Part shown: piece by piece, positions 1-8,689 of the stretch
Position numbering within the stretch: position 1 is the stretch's first letter
Layout of the letters: each line of letters opens with the position of its first letter
Assembly (NCBI RefSeq): GCF_003416895.1
Contig: NZ_QVIO01000008.1
Coordinates: 186,001-250,000 of the forward strand
Reading direction: 5' to 3'
Source of the DNA: Duganella sp. BJB476
Lineage (GTDB): Bacteria > Pseudomonadota > Gammaproteobacteria > Burkholderiales > Burkholderiaceae_D
Length of the DNA: 64,000 nucleotides
Translations under genes and position numbers: made by a program
The notes under the pieces: model-generated
The model's input: the letters and a program-made list of their open reading frames with translations, nothing else
Databases searched by the model: none
What the model was told of the DNA's origin: nothing

Positions 1-171
1 AGCGTGGCCTGGATCCGTCCGGTCGCCGCCAAGGGAGACACCGTGGACAGTTTTCAGACCGCCCACGACAGCGCCAGACAGCTCGAAGAGGAAGGCCTGA
101 TCGATATCGAGAAGGTGCAGCGACAGGCCGACGGCCTGATTGACGCCATCCGCATCCAGCGGCTGGCGTAA
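1..171 (+). CDS. 3' end of an unidentified protein
   Basis: An open frame runs from the first base of the window to a TAA at 169-171, giving the last 56 residues of a protein whose start lies upstream. The visible tail is charged and helical (for example QLEEEGLIDIEKVQRQAD) and ends in RIQRLA. No catalytic or binding motif is visible and I do not recognise the family. The frame converges on the PhaM gene with a 24-base gap, which contains an imperfect GGCC-rich inverted repeat around 187-207 but no clear T-tract. The coding call rests on the uninterrupted frame and codon use like the neighbours. Confidence 0.55.
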   Translation, partial: SVAWIRPVAAKGDTVDSFQTAHDSARQLEEEGLIDIEKVQRQADGLIDAIRIQRLA

Positions 172-195
172 TCAGCGCGGCGCTCCGTCAGGCCA

Positions 196-939
196 TCAGG
201 CCTTGACGGCGGCCGGCTTGGCTTTGGCCGGCGCGCGCTTGCGGGCCGGGGCTTTCTTGGTCGCCGCTGCCGGTGTGCCGGCGCTGCCGGCTGCCGCCGG
301 CTTGGCCTTGGCGGCAGGCGGCGTGGCCGCTGCGGCGGCGAACTTGGCCGCCGTATCGGTGGCGCGCGCCGCGGCCGTAGCCATCATCGACTCGGACGCC
401 ATCGCCGTCGACACGGCCTGCTTGAATTGATCTTGCAGCATATTCCACCAGATCGCCGGGTTGGCCATCGGCGCGGGGGCCGGCTTGTCCGACGCTGCCG
501 CTGCCGGCTTTTCTGCCGCCGCCTGGGCGGGGGCGGGAGCCGGCGTTGGCGCCGCAGCCTTTTCTTTGTCCTTGTCCGCCTCGCGGGCGTGATGGAAGAA
601 GGCCGAGGCGTATGGATTGGCGTCGAAGATCGATTTCTGGTCTTTGCTCTGCGGCTGGTTGACCGCCGCCGCCAGGCTGGCGCCGACCGACTTGAGCGTG
701 GCGATGGTGCCGCGCTGGACTTCCAGCGCCTGGATGCTACCGCGCAGCATGCTCATGTTGAGGTTGAGCCAGGTCTCGACCGCTTTCAGGTCGTTGATCT
801 TTTTGTCCAGCTCTTCCACCGACAGCGTCGGTGCGGTCAGGCCGGGCACGCTCATGCTGCCCCACAGGTTTTTGACGAAGTCCAGCGTATCCGTCATTAC
901 TGCTGCGCCTGGTATGTTCGGCATTTGCGTATGGGCCAT
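196..939 (-). CDS. phaM: PhaM-type polyhydroxyalkanoate granule-associated protein
   Basis: The 247-residue protein matches the PhaM pattern. It has a conserved N-terminal segment with the TDTLDFVKNLWGSM block at about residues 16-29 and the helical block LNLNMSMLRGSIQALE at about 58-73. An Ala/Pro-rich linker follows, and the C-terminus is Lys/Ala/Pro-rich and histone-like (KKAPARKRAPAKAKPAAVKA). In Ralstonia, PhaM binds PHA granules and DNA, activates PHA synthase and distributes granules between daughter cells. That role is known for the family and inferred here. The start at 939 has AGGAGA five bases upstream. A second Met at residue 15 (position 897) is the alternative start. It appears monocistronic. 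Confidence 0.85.
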   Translation of the reverse strand: MAHTQMPNIPGAAVMTDTLDFVKNLWGSMSVPGLTAPTLSVEELDKKINDLKAVETWLNLNMSMLRGSIQALEVQRGTIATLKSVGASLAAAVNQPQSKDQKSIFDANPYASAFFHHAREADKDKEKAAAPTPAPAPAQAAAEKPAAAASDKPAPAPMANPAIWWNMLQDQFKQAVSTAMASESMMATAAARATDTAAKFAAAAATPPAAKAKPAAAGSAGTPAAATKKAPARKRAPAKAKPAAVKA

Positions 940-1055
940 GGAAGTCTCCTGTAGGAATAACGTCCAGCGTAGCAGATAAAGGCGCGTGCTTCAAAAGATT
1001 TTGACAACATTTCTGCTTGGGCGCGGACTCGGGCCGAACACGTTAAACTAGCGGC

Positions 1056-2222
1056 ATGAGCTTAAGTACCCATCTATTCCAACGCCGCCGCCTGCTGGTT
1101 TTATGCGCAGCCACGCTGGCGCTGCACTACCTGGCGATCGATTGGGTGGGCGACCGCCTCGCGACGCAGTCGCACCGGCCGTCGCCGCTGCCGCAGTCGC
1201 TGATGACGGCGCAGCTGCGGCTGGCGTTGCCCAAGCATGTGGAGACGCCGCCTGCGGCCGAGGTCCAGCCCTTGCCGCCGGCCGCCAAGCCGGCCCGCAA
1301 GCGCAAGCCTGAACCTGTGCCGGCGCCGGAAGCCGCACCCGAACCGGCCGCGCCGCCGCCGGCCGTGGCCGATACTGCGCCAACCGCCGAGGCACCGGCG
1401 GCCGACAGCGGCACGAGCAGCAGCGCCGGTGCGCAAGCCGGCGCCGCGCAGGCGCAGACCGGCACGCCGTCGCCGCCCGACACCAGCGGCGCCACGCCGG
1501 TCGCCGCCGTGCCGGTGGACGCGCCGCCGGCGCAGGGCATGCGCCGCTACAAGGTCAACCTGCCGCCGTCGGCCAGCATGGACATGGACGTGGCGCGGGT
1601 CGACGCCGACGGCACCAAATGGAGCGGTTCGGCCGTCATGACCTGGCATACCGACGGCAGCAACTACCAGGCCTCGGCCGAAGCAGGCATCAGCCTTTTG
1701 ATCACGCGACTGAACGCGCTGGTGATGCGCAGCGTCGGCACCATCGACGACTACGGCATCGCCCCGGCCACCAGCACGCAGAAGCGCGGCCGCCGCGCCG
1801 AGACGGCGACCCATTTCAACCGCGATGCCGGCACCATCACCTTCTCGGCCTCCGAACGCAGCTACCCGCTGATGGTGGGCGCGCAGGACATGGCGACGGT
1901 GCCGTTCCAGCTGGGCGGCATCGGCCGCGCCGACATCAACCAGTTCGGCAGCGATATCGAGATGCAGGTCGGCGACGAGCGCGAAGCGACGCTGTTCCGC
2001 TTCCAGCTGGTGGGAGAGGAAGAACTGAACACCAAGATGGGCAAGGTGGTGACCTGGCACCTGAGCCGTCCGCCGCGCCCCGGCAGCTACTCGTCGCGGC
2101 TGGACATCTGGCTGGCGCCGGGCCTGAACTGGTACCCGGTCCAGCTGCGCAATACCGAAGCAAGCGGCGCGCTGACGACGCAAACCGTCTCCAAAATCAC
2201 CATGACAGAATCTGGAAAATAA
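1056..2222 (+). CDS. DUF3108 protein with N-terminal membrane anchor and proline-rich linker
   Basis: The 388-residue protein has an N-terminal hydrophobic segment (about residues 13-29, LLVLCAATLALHYLAI) and then a long Ala/Pro/Lys low-complexity stretch to about residue 155. The C-terminal DUF3108 domain (about 165-385) contains the family-like segments IDDYGIAPA and LDIWLAPGLNWYPVQLR. The likely location is the periplasm, anchored at the inner membrane with the Pro-rich region as a spacer. DUF3108 has no established biochemical function. The next gene starts one base after this stop and encodes a second DUF3108 protein, so the two are surely co-transcribed and probably arose by duplication. 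No strong Shine-Dalgarno precedes the ATG. Confidence 0.8.
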   Translation: MSLSTHLFQRRRLLVLCAATLALHYLAIDWVGDRLATQSHRPSPLPQSLMTAQLRLALPKHVETPPAAEVQPLPPAAKPARKRKPEPVPAPEAAPEPAAPPPAVADTAPTAEAPAADSGTSSSAGAQAGAAQAQTGTPSPPDTSGATPVAAVPVDAPPAQGMRRYKVNLPPSASMDMDVARVDADGTKWSGSAVMTWHTDGSNYQASAEAGISLLITRLNALVMRSVGTIDDYGIAPATSTQKRGRRAETATHFNRDAGTITFSASERSYPLMVGAQDMATVPFQLGGIGRADINQFGSDIEMQVGDEREATLFRFQLVGEEELNTKMGKVVTWHLSRPPRPGSYSSRLDIWLAPGLNWYPVQLRNTEASGALTTQTVSKITMTESGK

Positions 2223-2223
2223 T

Positions 2224-2988
2224 ATGCATACTATTTACACCAAGCGCCTGCTGGCCCTGGGCGCCGCCATCCTGCTGAGCTGCGCGGCCCATGCCGCCGA
2301 CGCGCCGGCCGGCGAGCACCCGAGCGTCAAGCGCCCACACAGCCTGCCGCCGTCGGCCGACCTCTCGTACACCATCAAGGCCAAGCAGCACGGCTTGAGC
2401 ATCGGCGGCACCGCCACCGTGCAGTGGCGCGCCGGCGACGGCAAGTACTCGGTCGCCACCGAAAGCCGCGCCGCGCTGTTCGGCAAGATCCTGGAAAACC
2501 GCAGCGAAGGCGAGATCGACGAATTCGGCCTGGCGCCGGCCACCTTCTACGAAAAACGCTTCCGCAAGGACCCGAGCACCACCACCTTCCAGCGCGACGC
2601 CAAGACCATCACCTTCAGCGAAGGCGACGAGAGCTATCCGATCAAGGGTGGCGAGCAGGATCGCACCAGCATCCAGTGGCAGCTGGCGGCGCAGGCGCGC
2701 GCCACGCCGGACAAGTTCAAGCCGGGCAGCGAGTGGAAGTTCTTCGTGGCCGGCCGCCGCGACGCCGAGGTGTGGAGCTTCAAGGTGATGAAAAATGAGG
2801 CAGTGCAGATCGGCGCCGGCGAGGTCAACGCCGTCCACCTGGTCAAGGCGCCACCGCCGGACGCGCAGGGCCAGCAGGTCGACCTGTGGCTGGCGCCATC
2901 GATGGACTGGTACCCGGTACGTGTGCGCTTCAACGACAACGATGGCGACTTCGTCGACCAGACACTGGAAAAGGCCGTGAAAAAGTAA
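2224..2988 (+). CDS. DUF3108 protein, secreted
   Basis: The 254-residue protein has a signal peptide (about residues 1-23, ending AAHAADA) and one DUF3108 domain. It shares a clear pattern with the gene before it: LPPSA near the N-terminus, IDEFGLAPATFYEKR against IDDYGIAPATSTQKR, and VDLWLAPSMDWYPVRVR against LDIWLAPGLNWYPVQLR. It lacks the long proline-rich spacer. Translation is probably coupled to the upstream gene, since only one base separates the stop from this ATG. The function of DUF3108 is unknown; a periplasmic or envelope role is inferred from the export signal. The transcript runs into a long palindrome at 2998-3085 that could form a very stable hairpin. Confidence 0.8.
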   Translation: MHTIYTKRLLALGAAILLSCAAHAADAPAGEHPSVKRPHSLPPSADLSYTIKAKQHGLSIGGTATVQWRAGDGKYSVATESRAALFGKILENRSEGEIDEFGLAPATFYEKRFRKDPSTTTFQRDAKTITFSEGDESYPIKGGEQDRTSIQWQLAAQARATPDKFKPGSEWKFFVAGRRDAEVWSFKVMKNEAVQIGAGEVNAVHLVKAPPPDAQGQQVDLWLAPSMDWYPVRVRFNDNDGDFVDQTLEKAVKK

Positions 2989-2997
2989 GCTTAAAAG

Positions 2998-3085
2998 CGG
3001 GGTCAGGTCTGACATTCGGACACGGCCTCTACCGTAATGTGCGCATTACGGTAGAGGCCGTGTCCGAATGTCAGACCTGACCCCG
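2998..3085. repeat. long REP-like palindrome, copy 1
   Basis: A perfect inverted repeat has 42-nt arms (2998-3039 and 3044-3085) and a 4-nt loop TGCG. The outer part, GGGGTCAGGTCTGACATTCG followed by GACACGG, recurs with one change in a second palindrome at 60711-60794. The inner stem sequences differ between the copies. The shape resembles REP/BIME elements mobilised by RAYT transposases, but no such transposase gene lies in this window. It sits between the DUF3108 pair and the condensin operon and could end or insulate transcription. There is no T-tract on either side. Confidence 0.85.
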
Positions 3086-3094
3086 GCTGGCTGT

Positions 3095-3100
3095 TATACT
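3095..3100 (+). promoter_or_regulatory. candidate -10 box for the condensin operon
   Basis: TATACT lies 26 bases before the first possible start codon of the kleisin gene and ten bases after the palindrome. No good -35 is seen. At a 17-base spacer the -35 position would be CAGACC, inside the right arm of the palindrome. The call is weak and rests only on the -10 match and its position. Confidence 0.3.
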
Positions 3101-3126
3101 GACGCCCCCGCAATCCAGTCGTTGCG

Positions 3127-4503
3127 ATGCGTACAGAATGGCAAAGAATGATAGAAATTATAACAAGTGAGCTGGATCAGCAACAGCAGCAGGATAGCCT
3201 GCAAGCCCACTTCCAGCCGAATTTTTCGGCCGACGAGATCGAGCAGGTCTACCAGCTGAAACGCGCGCAGCCGCTGCTGCAGGTGTTCACGGCGCTGTTC
3301 CACGGCGGTTTTGACGGTGTGCTGGTGCGCCTGCTGGTGCTGCGCGAGCTGGCCTCGGACGCCGCCTCGTCCACCTTCTCGCGCGCCGACATCAACACCC
3401 GCCTGGCCTACCTGCTGCCCGAGTCGCTGGAGACGGTGCTGATGCGCCTGCGCACCAACCAGCTGCTGGCCTGGGACGCGCAACAAGCCGTCTACCGCGT
3501 CACGCCGATGGCGCGCAACGTGCTGTCGGCCATCGACGGCCTGCTGGCGCTGGGCAAGGACGAAGACAACGCCGACATGGGCTTCCTGCTGTCGCAGGTG
3601 GCCGGCGCCCAGGTGATGGGCGGCGTCACCGTCGACCAGCTGAACCACCTGCTGGGCCGCCTGGTCGACCTGACCGAGGAATTCTCGGACGCCATCGCCT
3701 CCGGTTCCGAGTTCCGCCTGCGCGCCTCGCAGGCCAAGTGGCACACCGCCTGCGACTGGGTGGAGAAGGGCTCCGAGATCCTGCGCGCCATCCTGTCCGA
3801 CGAAAACGCCGACGGCGCCACGCACAAGGCGGCACAGGCCATCGGCCGCGCGCAATCGGCGCTGTTGAACATGCAGGGCATGTTCTCGCGCGCGCTGAAC
3901 CAGATCGAACGCCAGCGGGTGCACCTGGGCCAGTCCGGCCTGTCCACCACCGATATCAAGCGCTGGCTGCTGCTGCACGAAGACCTGGCCTCGCTGGCCG
4001 AAGGCGCGATCGACCAGCCGGTGGTGCCGCTGTTTATCACCCCGGCCGAGATGATCGACGTCGCCGAGACCGAACTGCTGCAGGACCGCGTCGCCAGCGC
4101 CGTCTCCGGCGGCCTGCCGGCCGGCACCGACGCGCCGACCACCATCAGCGACGGCCCGCAGATGCAGCGCGAGCTGGATGACTGGCTGGCGCGCCTGTCC
4201 GACTTCGCCGCGCTGGGCAACTTCCCCAGCATCGCCGACGAAGGCCCGAAATCGATACCGGTGCAGGATTCGCTGTTGCCGGCCACCTTCGCCGTGGCCT
4301 CGTACCGCGCCTCGCTGCTGCCGCTGCTGGGCGACGCCGACGAGGCCCGCCTGCAAGGCGCCACCGCCGAACTGGCGCGCCTGCCGGTCAAGTTTGCCCC
4401 CACCGACGAAATGATACAGCTGCCCGATTTGCACGTGGCGGCGATGTCCCTGGCCTCCCTCTCACTGTCTTTGAATACGGAAGGCGACAAGTCAGATGAA
4501 TGA
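3127..4503 (+). CDS. mksF: MksF-like kleisin subunit of a MukBEF-type condensin
   Basis: This 458-residue protein is the first of three overlapping or abutting genes in the order kleisin, small winged-helix subunit, SMC-like ATPase. That order is typical of MksFEB and of the JetABC part of Wadjet loci. The N-terminal 150 residues look like a winged-helix domain (DINTRLAYLLPESLETVLMR, then LLAWDAQQAVYRVTPMARN). The middle is long and helical, as in MukF/MksF. It would bridge the heads of the SMC dimer to organise chromosomal or extrachromosomal DNA. The start may be ATG 3127 or ATG 3148; neither has a strong ribosome site. The assignment rests on context and overall architecture. Confidence 0.7.
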   Translation: MRTEWQRMIEIITSELDQQQQQDSLQAHFQPNFSADEIEQVYQLKRAQPLLQVFTALFHGGFDGVLVRLLVLRELASDAASSTFSRADINTRLAYLLPESLETVLMRLRTNQLLAWDAQQAVYRVTPMARNVLSAIDGLLALGKDEDNADMGFLLSQVAGAQVMGGVTVDQLNHLLGRLVDLTEEFSDAIASGSEFRLRASQAKWHTACDWVEKGSEILRAILSDENADGATHKAAQAIGRAQSALLNMQGMFSRALNQIERQRVHLGQSGLSTTDIKRWLLLHEDLASLAEGAIDQPVVPLFITPAEMIDVAETELLQDRVASAVSGGLPAGTDAPTTISDGPQMQRELDDWLARLSDFAALGNFPSIADEGPKSIPVQDSLLPATFAVASYRASLLPLLGDADEARLQGATAELARLPVKFAPTDEMIQLPDLHVAAMSLASLSLSLNTEGDKSDE

Positions 4504-5224
4504 CGATTCCCAAATCCTGATCGCGCGCCTGCTGACGCATCAAACCCTGCGCCGCGACGACAAACTGGTCAAGCGCGTGCTGTCGGACGAGTTGTTCCGC
4601 GCCGAAGTCGACGCGCGTTTGCTGGCCACCGGCCTCAAACTGCTGGACAACGTCTACGCCGACCACGTGACGATCGCGCTGCACCGCGCCATCGAGCCGA
4701 AGATTTTCGGCGCGCGCGACGTCTGGCAAAACAATAACTTCGGCCTGTCGCGTGACGGCGTGGCCCTGCTGGTGGTGCTGTGGGCGCAGATCATCCTGCC
4801 CAAGCGCGAACGCCAGGAGACCCACCAGCACGCGGACGACGACCAGAACGACATGTTCGGCGTCGAGAAGCCGCTGCCGCGCGCGGAAGACACCTCGATC
4901 GGCATCGCCTACAAGGCGCTGCTGGCCGACTTCGGCGACAAGCTGGGCAAGAAGACCCGCCTGGACATGAACCTCGGTATTTTGGCCAAGCTGGGCTTCA
5001 TCGAGCGCCGTGGCGACATCATCGTCGAAGGCCCGCTGCTGGACCTGATGATGGATACCGACCAACTGAAAGAGCGCATCATCAACGGCGCGCTGGCCGA
5101 CGTGTTCAAACGCTCGCCGGCGCAGATCATCCCGGTGCCGCGCAGCGCGCCGCCGATCGCCGCCAACGACGAAGAGGTGGCTGAAGATGCCGCCCCCGAC
5201 TCCGAACTTCCAGCCGAGGACTAA
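4496..5224 (+). CDS. mksE: MksE-like small condensin subunit
   Basis: The 242-residue protein lies between the kleisin and ATPase genes. It overlaps the kleisin stop by 8 bases and has GGAAGG about ten bases before its ATG. Its size and helical, winged-helix-like composition (LDMNLGILAKLGFIERRGDIIVEGPLLDLMMD at about residues 157-188) fit MksE/JetB, the partner that binds the kleisin. The last 40 residues are acidic and look disordered. No enzymatic motif is expected or seen. The call depends on the operon: alone it would be hypothetical. Confidence 0.65.
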   Translation: MNDDSQILIARLLTHQTLRRDDKLVKRVLSDELFRAEVDARLLATGLKLLDNVYADHVTIALHRAIEPKIFGARDVWQNNNFGLSRDGVALLVVLWAQIILPKRERQETHQHADDDQNDMFGVEKPLPRAEDTSIGIAYKALLADFGDKLGKKTRLDMNLGILAKLGFIERRGDIIVEGPLLDLMMDTDQLKERIINGALADVFKRSPAQIIPVPRSAPPIAANDEEVAEDAAPDSELPAED

Positions 5225-5226
5225 CC

Positions 5227-8058
5227 GTGTTTCACATTAAATCATTAGAACTGGTCCACTGGGATTACTGGCAGCGCATCAAGAACATCCCGCTGGACGC
5301 CAAGATCATCACCATCGCGGGCCAGAACGGTTCCGGTAAGACCACCTTGCTGGACGCCTTGCGCACGCTGTTCGGCCTCGATTGCTCGATGGGCCGCACC
5401 TACAAGCACTACGCCCGCCACAGCGGCCAGCAGACCGCCTGGCTGCGCGCCGTGGTCGACAACAAGAATGTCGGCAAGCAGCTGTCCAACCGTCCGTTCC
5501 GCAGCTCCGGCTTCTTCAGCGACGACGAAGTCACGCTGTTCTGCCAGATCCAGAAAAACGGCGGCGACTGGAAGCGCCAGTACCTTATGCGTCCCGGTAA
5601 CGTGCAGATCGAAGACATCGGCGAAGCCGGCAACGACTGGCTCGGCGTCGAGAACTACCGCAAGCGCCTGGCCAACGCCGGCCTGTCGCCGGCGATGGCG
5701 AAAGTGCTGGCGCTTGAGCAGGGCGAAACCGACAAGCTGTGCGAATACGCGCCGCGCCAGTTGCTGGACCTGGTGTTCCAGGTCTTCGGCGACAAGGAAG
5801 TGCTGGACGCCTACGACGAAGCCAAGCGCCACCAGCGCGACACCGAAGTCGAACTGAAACGCTTCGAGTCCGAACTGGAAGCCTCCAAGACCAACCTGGA
5901 GGGCCTGCGCCTGCGCGTGGCCAACTACCACCAGTGGGAAGACCTGAACAAGGAACGCCGCAACCTGCAGGAAGAAGTGCTGCCGACGCTGGAGTACCAC
6001 GAAGCGCGCGAGAAGCACGCTAACCTCAGCCGCCAGCTGCGCGACGCCCGCAAGCCGCTGATGCAGGCTGACCAGCAGCTGACCGACAAGCGCAACGCGC
6101 TGGCCGCGCAAGCGAAGGCGCTGACCGACGCGCAGCAGCACGAGACCGTGCTGGAGCAGGAATCGACCGCGCTGCAAAGCCGCCTGAATCAGATCAACGG
6201 CAAACTGAAGCCGCTGGACAGCCTGTTGGAACAGAAGGTCCGTCTGCAAAAACTGGCCGACGATGCCGGCGGCGACCTGGCCGCGGTGGCGCAGCAGTTG
6301 CAGGAAAAAGAAATCGAACTGGCGCGCCAGCGCATGGCGCGCGACGCCGTCGCCGCCAAGATCGCCGGTGAGCTGTCGACCATCGCCGCCCTGCAGGGCA
6401 AGACCGCGATGCCGGAACCGGAAGCGCAACGCGGCATGCGCCGCGCGCTGAACGACGCCGGCATCAGCCACGCCATGCTGTCCGACATCGTCGAGGTGAC
6501 GGATGCGCGCTGGCAGGGCGCGATCGAAGGCGTGCTGGGTGGCTATGCCTCCGTGGTGCTGCTGGATAAATCGTCCGATGCATCGTCGGCCTACCGCCTG
6601 GCGGAGAAGGAGCGCTATCGCCACTTCATCGTGCCGGACCTGGTGCATGCGCCGACGGTCAAGGACGACTCGCTGATGTCGGTGGTGAAGTTCTCGGCCA
6701 AGGTGCCTTCCTGGCTGGTGGAACAGCTGTCGCGCATCACCCGTGTGGACACCGTGGACGCCGGCGCCAAGCTGGGTAGCCACGACGAGTGGATCACGCC
6801 CGACGCCTACCATCGCGAACGTCGCGGCGGCCGCTCGCTGTTCGTGGAAGCTTCGCGCTACCGCTTCGGCTCCGCCGGCCGCACCCAGCGTATGGAAGCG
6901 ATCCAGAAATCGCTGCCGGCGCTGGAGGCGCAGGAAGACGGACTGACCCTGATCGTGTCCAAGCTGGCGACGGAAATCAGTTCGCTGAAATCGCGCCTGG
7001 CCGGTGTGGACGCCGCCAAGGAACTGGCCGCGCGCCAGGAGGAATTCGACGAAGCGGCGCGCAACGCCGTGCCGTTGAAGGAAGAACGCACCGAAGTCGG
7101 CACCCGCCTGGGCGAGCTGCAAACGCTGATCAAGAACGCCGTCGTCACGCGCACCCGCGCCGACACGACGTGGCAGAACGCGCGCTTTGCCTTGTCGGAA
7201 TCGGAAGCCGGTCTGCGCCTGAACAACAAGCGCCAGATCGAGCAGCGTTCCGACCACGCGCGCGCCTTGCTGACGTTGCGGAAGAACTGGCGTCACCTGC
7301 CTAAGAGCTGGCGTCGTCCGGCGCGCCGTGCAGGCCTGGTCAGCGAGCATCAGAACTCGCACCAGGTGGTGTTGCGCGTCCACTCGCTGGAGGCCAGCCT
7401 GGCCCGCAGCGACTGGGAACTGGACGCCACCGTGATCGACCAGTACCAGCGCCTGAACGACCAGCTGCACGGCCGCCAGTCGGAAACCGAGGAGCGCCGC
7501 TACCAGAACAACCGCGCCATCGAGGCCACCGGCAACGCGCGCGGCGCCTACATGGAGCGGCTGCGCTACACCATCAAGACCTACTCCAAGAACATCAAGG
7601 AGCTGGGCGAGCTGGCGGGCATCGAGGTGCATTCCGATCCGGTGCGCCTGGAGAACGACGATACGCTGCTGTCGCAGGCCGGCCTGCACGTGCGCTTCAA
7701 GTTCGACGGCAAGGGCATCATCGGCATGAACGACGGCGAAGCGTCCGGCGGCCAGCAGGTGATGAAATCGCTGGTGCTGCTGATTGGTTTGCTGAAGTCG
7801 GAAGATGGTTCCGGAGGCTTTGTGTTCATCGACGAACCGTTTGCCCACCTGGATATCCGTAACATCCAGCTGGTCGGCGAGTTCCTGAAGAACACCGACG
7901 CGCAGTACCTGATGACGACGCCGCTGACGCACAACACCGACGTCTACGATCCTTCGGAACTGACGCTCATCACGAGCAAAAAGAAGAAGGACACGGAGTG
8001 GGCGCAGCCTATCTTCGTGCTGCAACGCCGTCCGGCGGAAGTGGCGAAGGTGGCCTAA
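5227..8058 (+). CDS. mksB: MksB-like SMC ATPase of a MukBEF-type condensin
   Basis: The 943-residue protein has a complete split ABC ATPase: Walker A GQNGSGKT at 32-39, signature SGGQQ at about 840-844, and Walker B FVFIDEP with D869 and E870. Between them lie long coiled coils, with a hinge-like region at about 400-520. This is the SMC/MukB/Rad50 plan. The start is GTG 5227, with GAGGA eight bases upstream. No JetD/MksG nuclease gene follows; the next gene is convergent and overlaps by 3 bases. That favours a chromosome-organising Mks complex over a Wadjet plasmid-defence system. Residues about 684-702 are oddly basic and Trp-rich inside an acidic coiled coil, suggesting a short frameshifted patch. 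Confidence 0.8.
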   Translation: MFHIKSLELVHWDYWQRIKNIPLDAKIITIAGQNGSGKTTLLDALRTLFGLDCSMGRTYKHYARHSGQQTAWLRAVVDNKNVGKQLSNRPFRSSGFFSDDEVTLFCQIQKNGGDWKRQYLMRPGNVQIEDIGEAGNDWLGVENYRKRLANAGLSPAMAKVLALEQGETDKLCEYAPRQLLDLVFQVFGDKEVLDAYDEAKRHQRDTEVELKRFESELEASKTNLEGLRLRVANYHQWEDLNKERRNLQEEVLPTLEYHEAREKHANLSRQLRDARKPLMQADQQLTDKRNALAAQAKALTDAQQHETVLEQESTALQSRLNQINGKLKPLDSLLEQKVRLQKLADDAGGDLAAVAQQLQEKEIELARQRMARDAVAAKIAGELSTIAALQGKTAMPEPEAQRGMRRALNDAGISHAMLSDIVEVTDARWQGAIEGVLGGYASVVLLDKSSDASSAYRLAEKERYRHFIVPDLVHAPTVKDDSLMSVVKFSAKVPSWLVEQLSRITRVDTVDAGAKLGSHDEWITPDAYHRERRGGRSLFVEASRYRFGSAGRTQRMEAIQKSLPALEAQEDGLTLIVSKLATEISSLKSRLAGVDAAKELAARQEEFDEAARNAVPLKEERTEVGTRLGELQTLIKNAVVTRTRADTTWQNARFALSESEAGLRLNNKRQIEQRSDHARALLTLRKNWRHLPKSWRRPARRAGLVSEHQNSHQVVLRVHSLEASLARSDWELDATVIDQYQRLNDQLHGRQSETEERRYQNNRAIEATGNARGAYMERLRYTIKTYSKNIKELGELAGIEVHSDPVRLENDDTLLSQAGLHVRFKFDGKGIIGMNDGEASGGQQVMKSLVLLIGLLKSEDGSGGFVFIDEPFAHLDIRNIQLVGEFLKNTDAQYLMTTPLTHNTDVYDPSELTLITSKKKKDTEWAQPIFVLQRRPAEVAKVA

Positions 8059-8588
8059 GTCCGGGCCTGGGCCGGCCGCTCGTCGAGCAGCTGGTCCAGT
8101 TGTTCGGCGAGGGTGGCGGCGGCGAAGTTGCCCTTGGCTCTTTGCACCGCGTCCAGGTAGGGCATGCGCAGTTCGCGCAGTTCTTCGACGGAGCTGGCTT
8201 TTTCCACCTTCAGCTGCAAGGTGAAGCCGCGCAGGCCTATCGTGCTCTTGATGGTCTTGTTATAAAACTCATACAGCGCCTGGAATTGACCTGCCTGTGA
8301 GACCGCCACCGGGGCTGCCGGGGCCACTGCGGCTGGCGCGAGATCGGCGACCGGCGCCGCCGGCATCGTTGCATAGCTAGTTGATAGCACGATAAGTCCC
8401 CCCTCCAGCAGTTCGTCCAGGGCGGCGCCAGTCAGTCCCAGCCCCGCCACATTCCGCAGCAATTCCTCTTCCGTACGACGGCCATCGATCAATACCAGCA
8501 GGCTGCGAAGACGGGGCGCGAGCTGGTACTTGCGCGTCGCGATCTCGTCCCGGCCCTTGGCGGTCTTGTCGTAAATCGAAGTATTCAT
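8055..8588 (-). CDS. hypothetical protein with N-terminal helical or winged-helix-like domain
   Basis: The frame is open further upstream, but the plausible start is ATG 8588 (MNTSIYDKTAKGRDEIATRK), giving 177 residues. The N-terminal 70 residues (LAPRLRSLLVLIDGRRTEEELLRN ... LDELLEGGLIVL) look like a compact winged-helix-type fold. An Ala/Pro/Val linker at about 75-97 and a helical C-terminal domain follow. I do not recognise a named family, and a regulatory role is only a guess. No clear Shine-Dalgarno is seen. Its stop overlaps the end of the convergent mksB. Confidence 0.6.
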   Translation of the reverse strand: MNTSIYDKTAKGRDEIATRKYQLAPRLRSLLVLIDGRRTEEELLRNVAGLGLTGAALDELLEGGLIVLSTSYATMPAAPVADLAPAAVAPAAPVAVSQAGQFQALYEFYNKTIKSTIGLRGFTLQLKVEKASSVEELRELRMPYLDAVQRAKGNFAAATLAEQLDQLLDERPAQART

Positions 8589-8689
8589 GAAAGTGCAGAT
8601 TAGTTGCTCTGTGGATACTCTCAGAATACCACCAAACCTTCTCCACACCGCAGGAAATACGATAGCACTGTCGTTAAAAAGACGTCGCC

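Noticed and set aside
3127..8058. Wadjet (JetABCD) anti-plasmid defence system
   Set aside because: The JetD nuclease gene is absent on both sides, so a defence claim is not supported.
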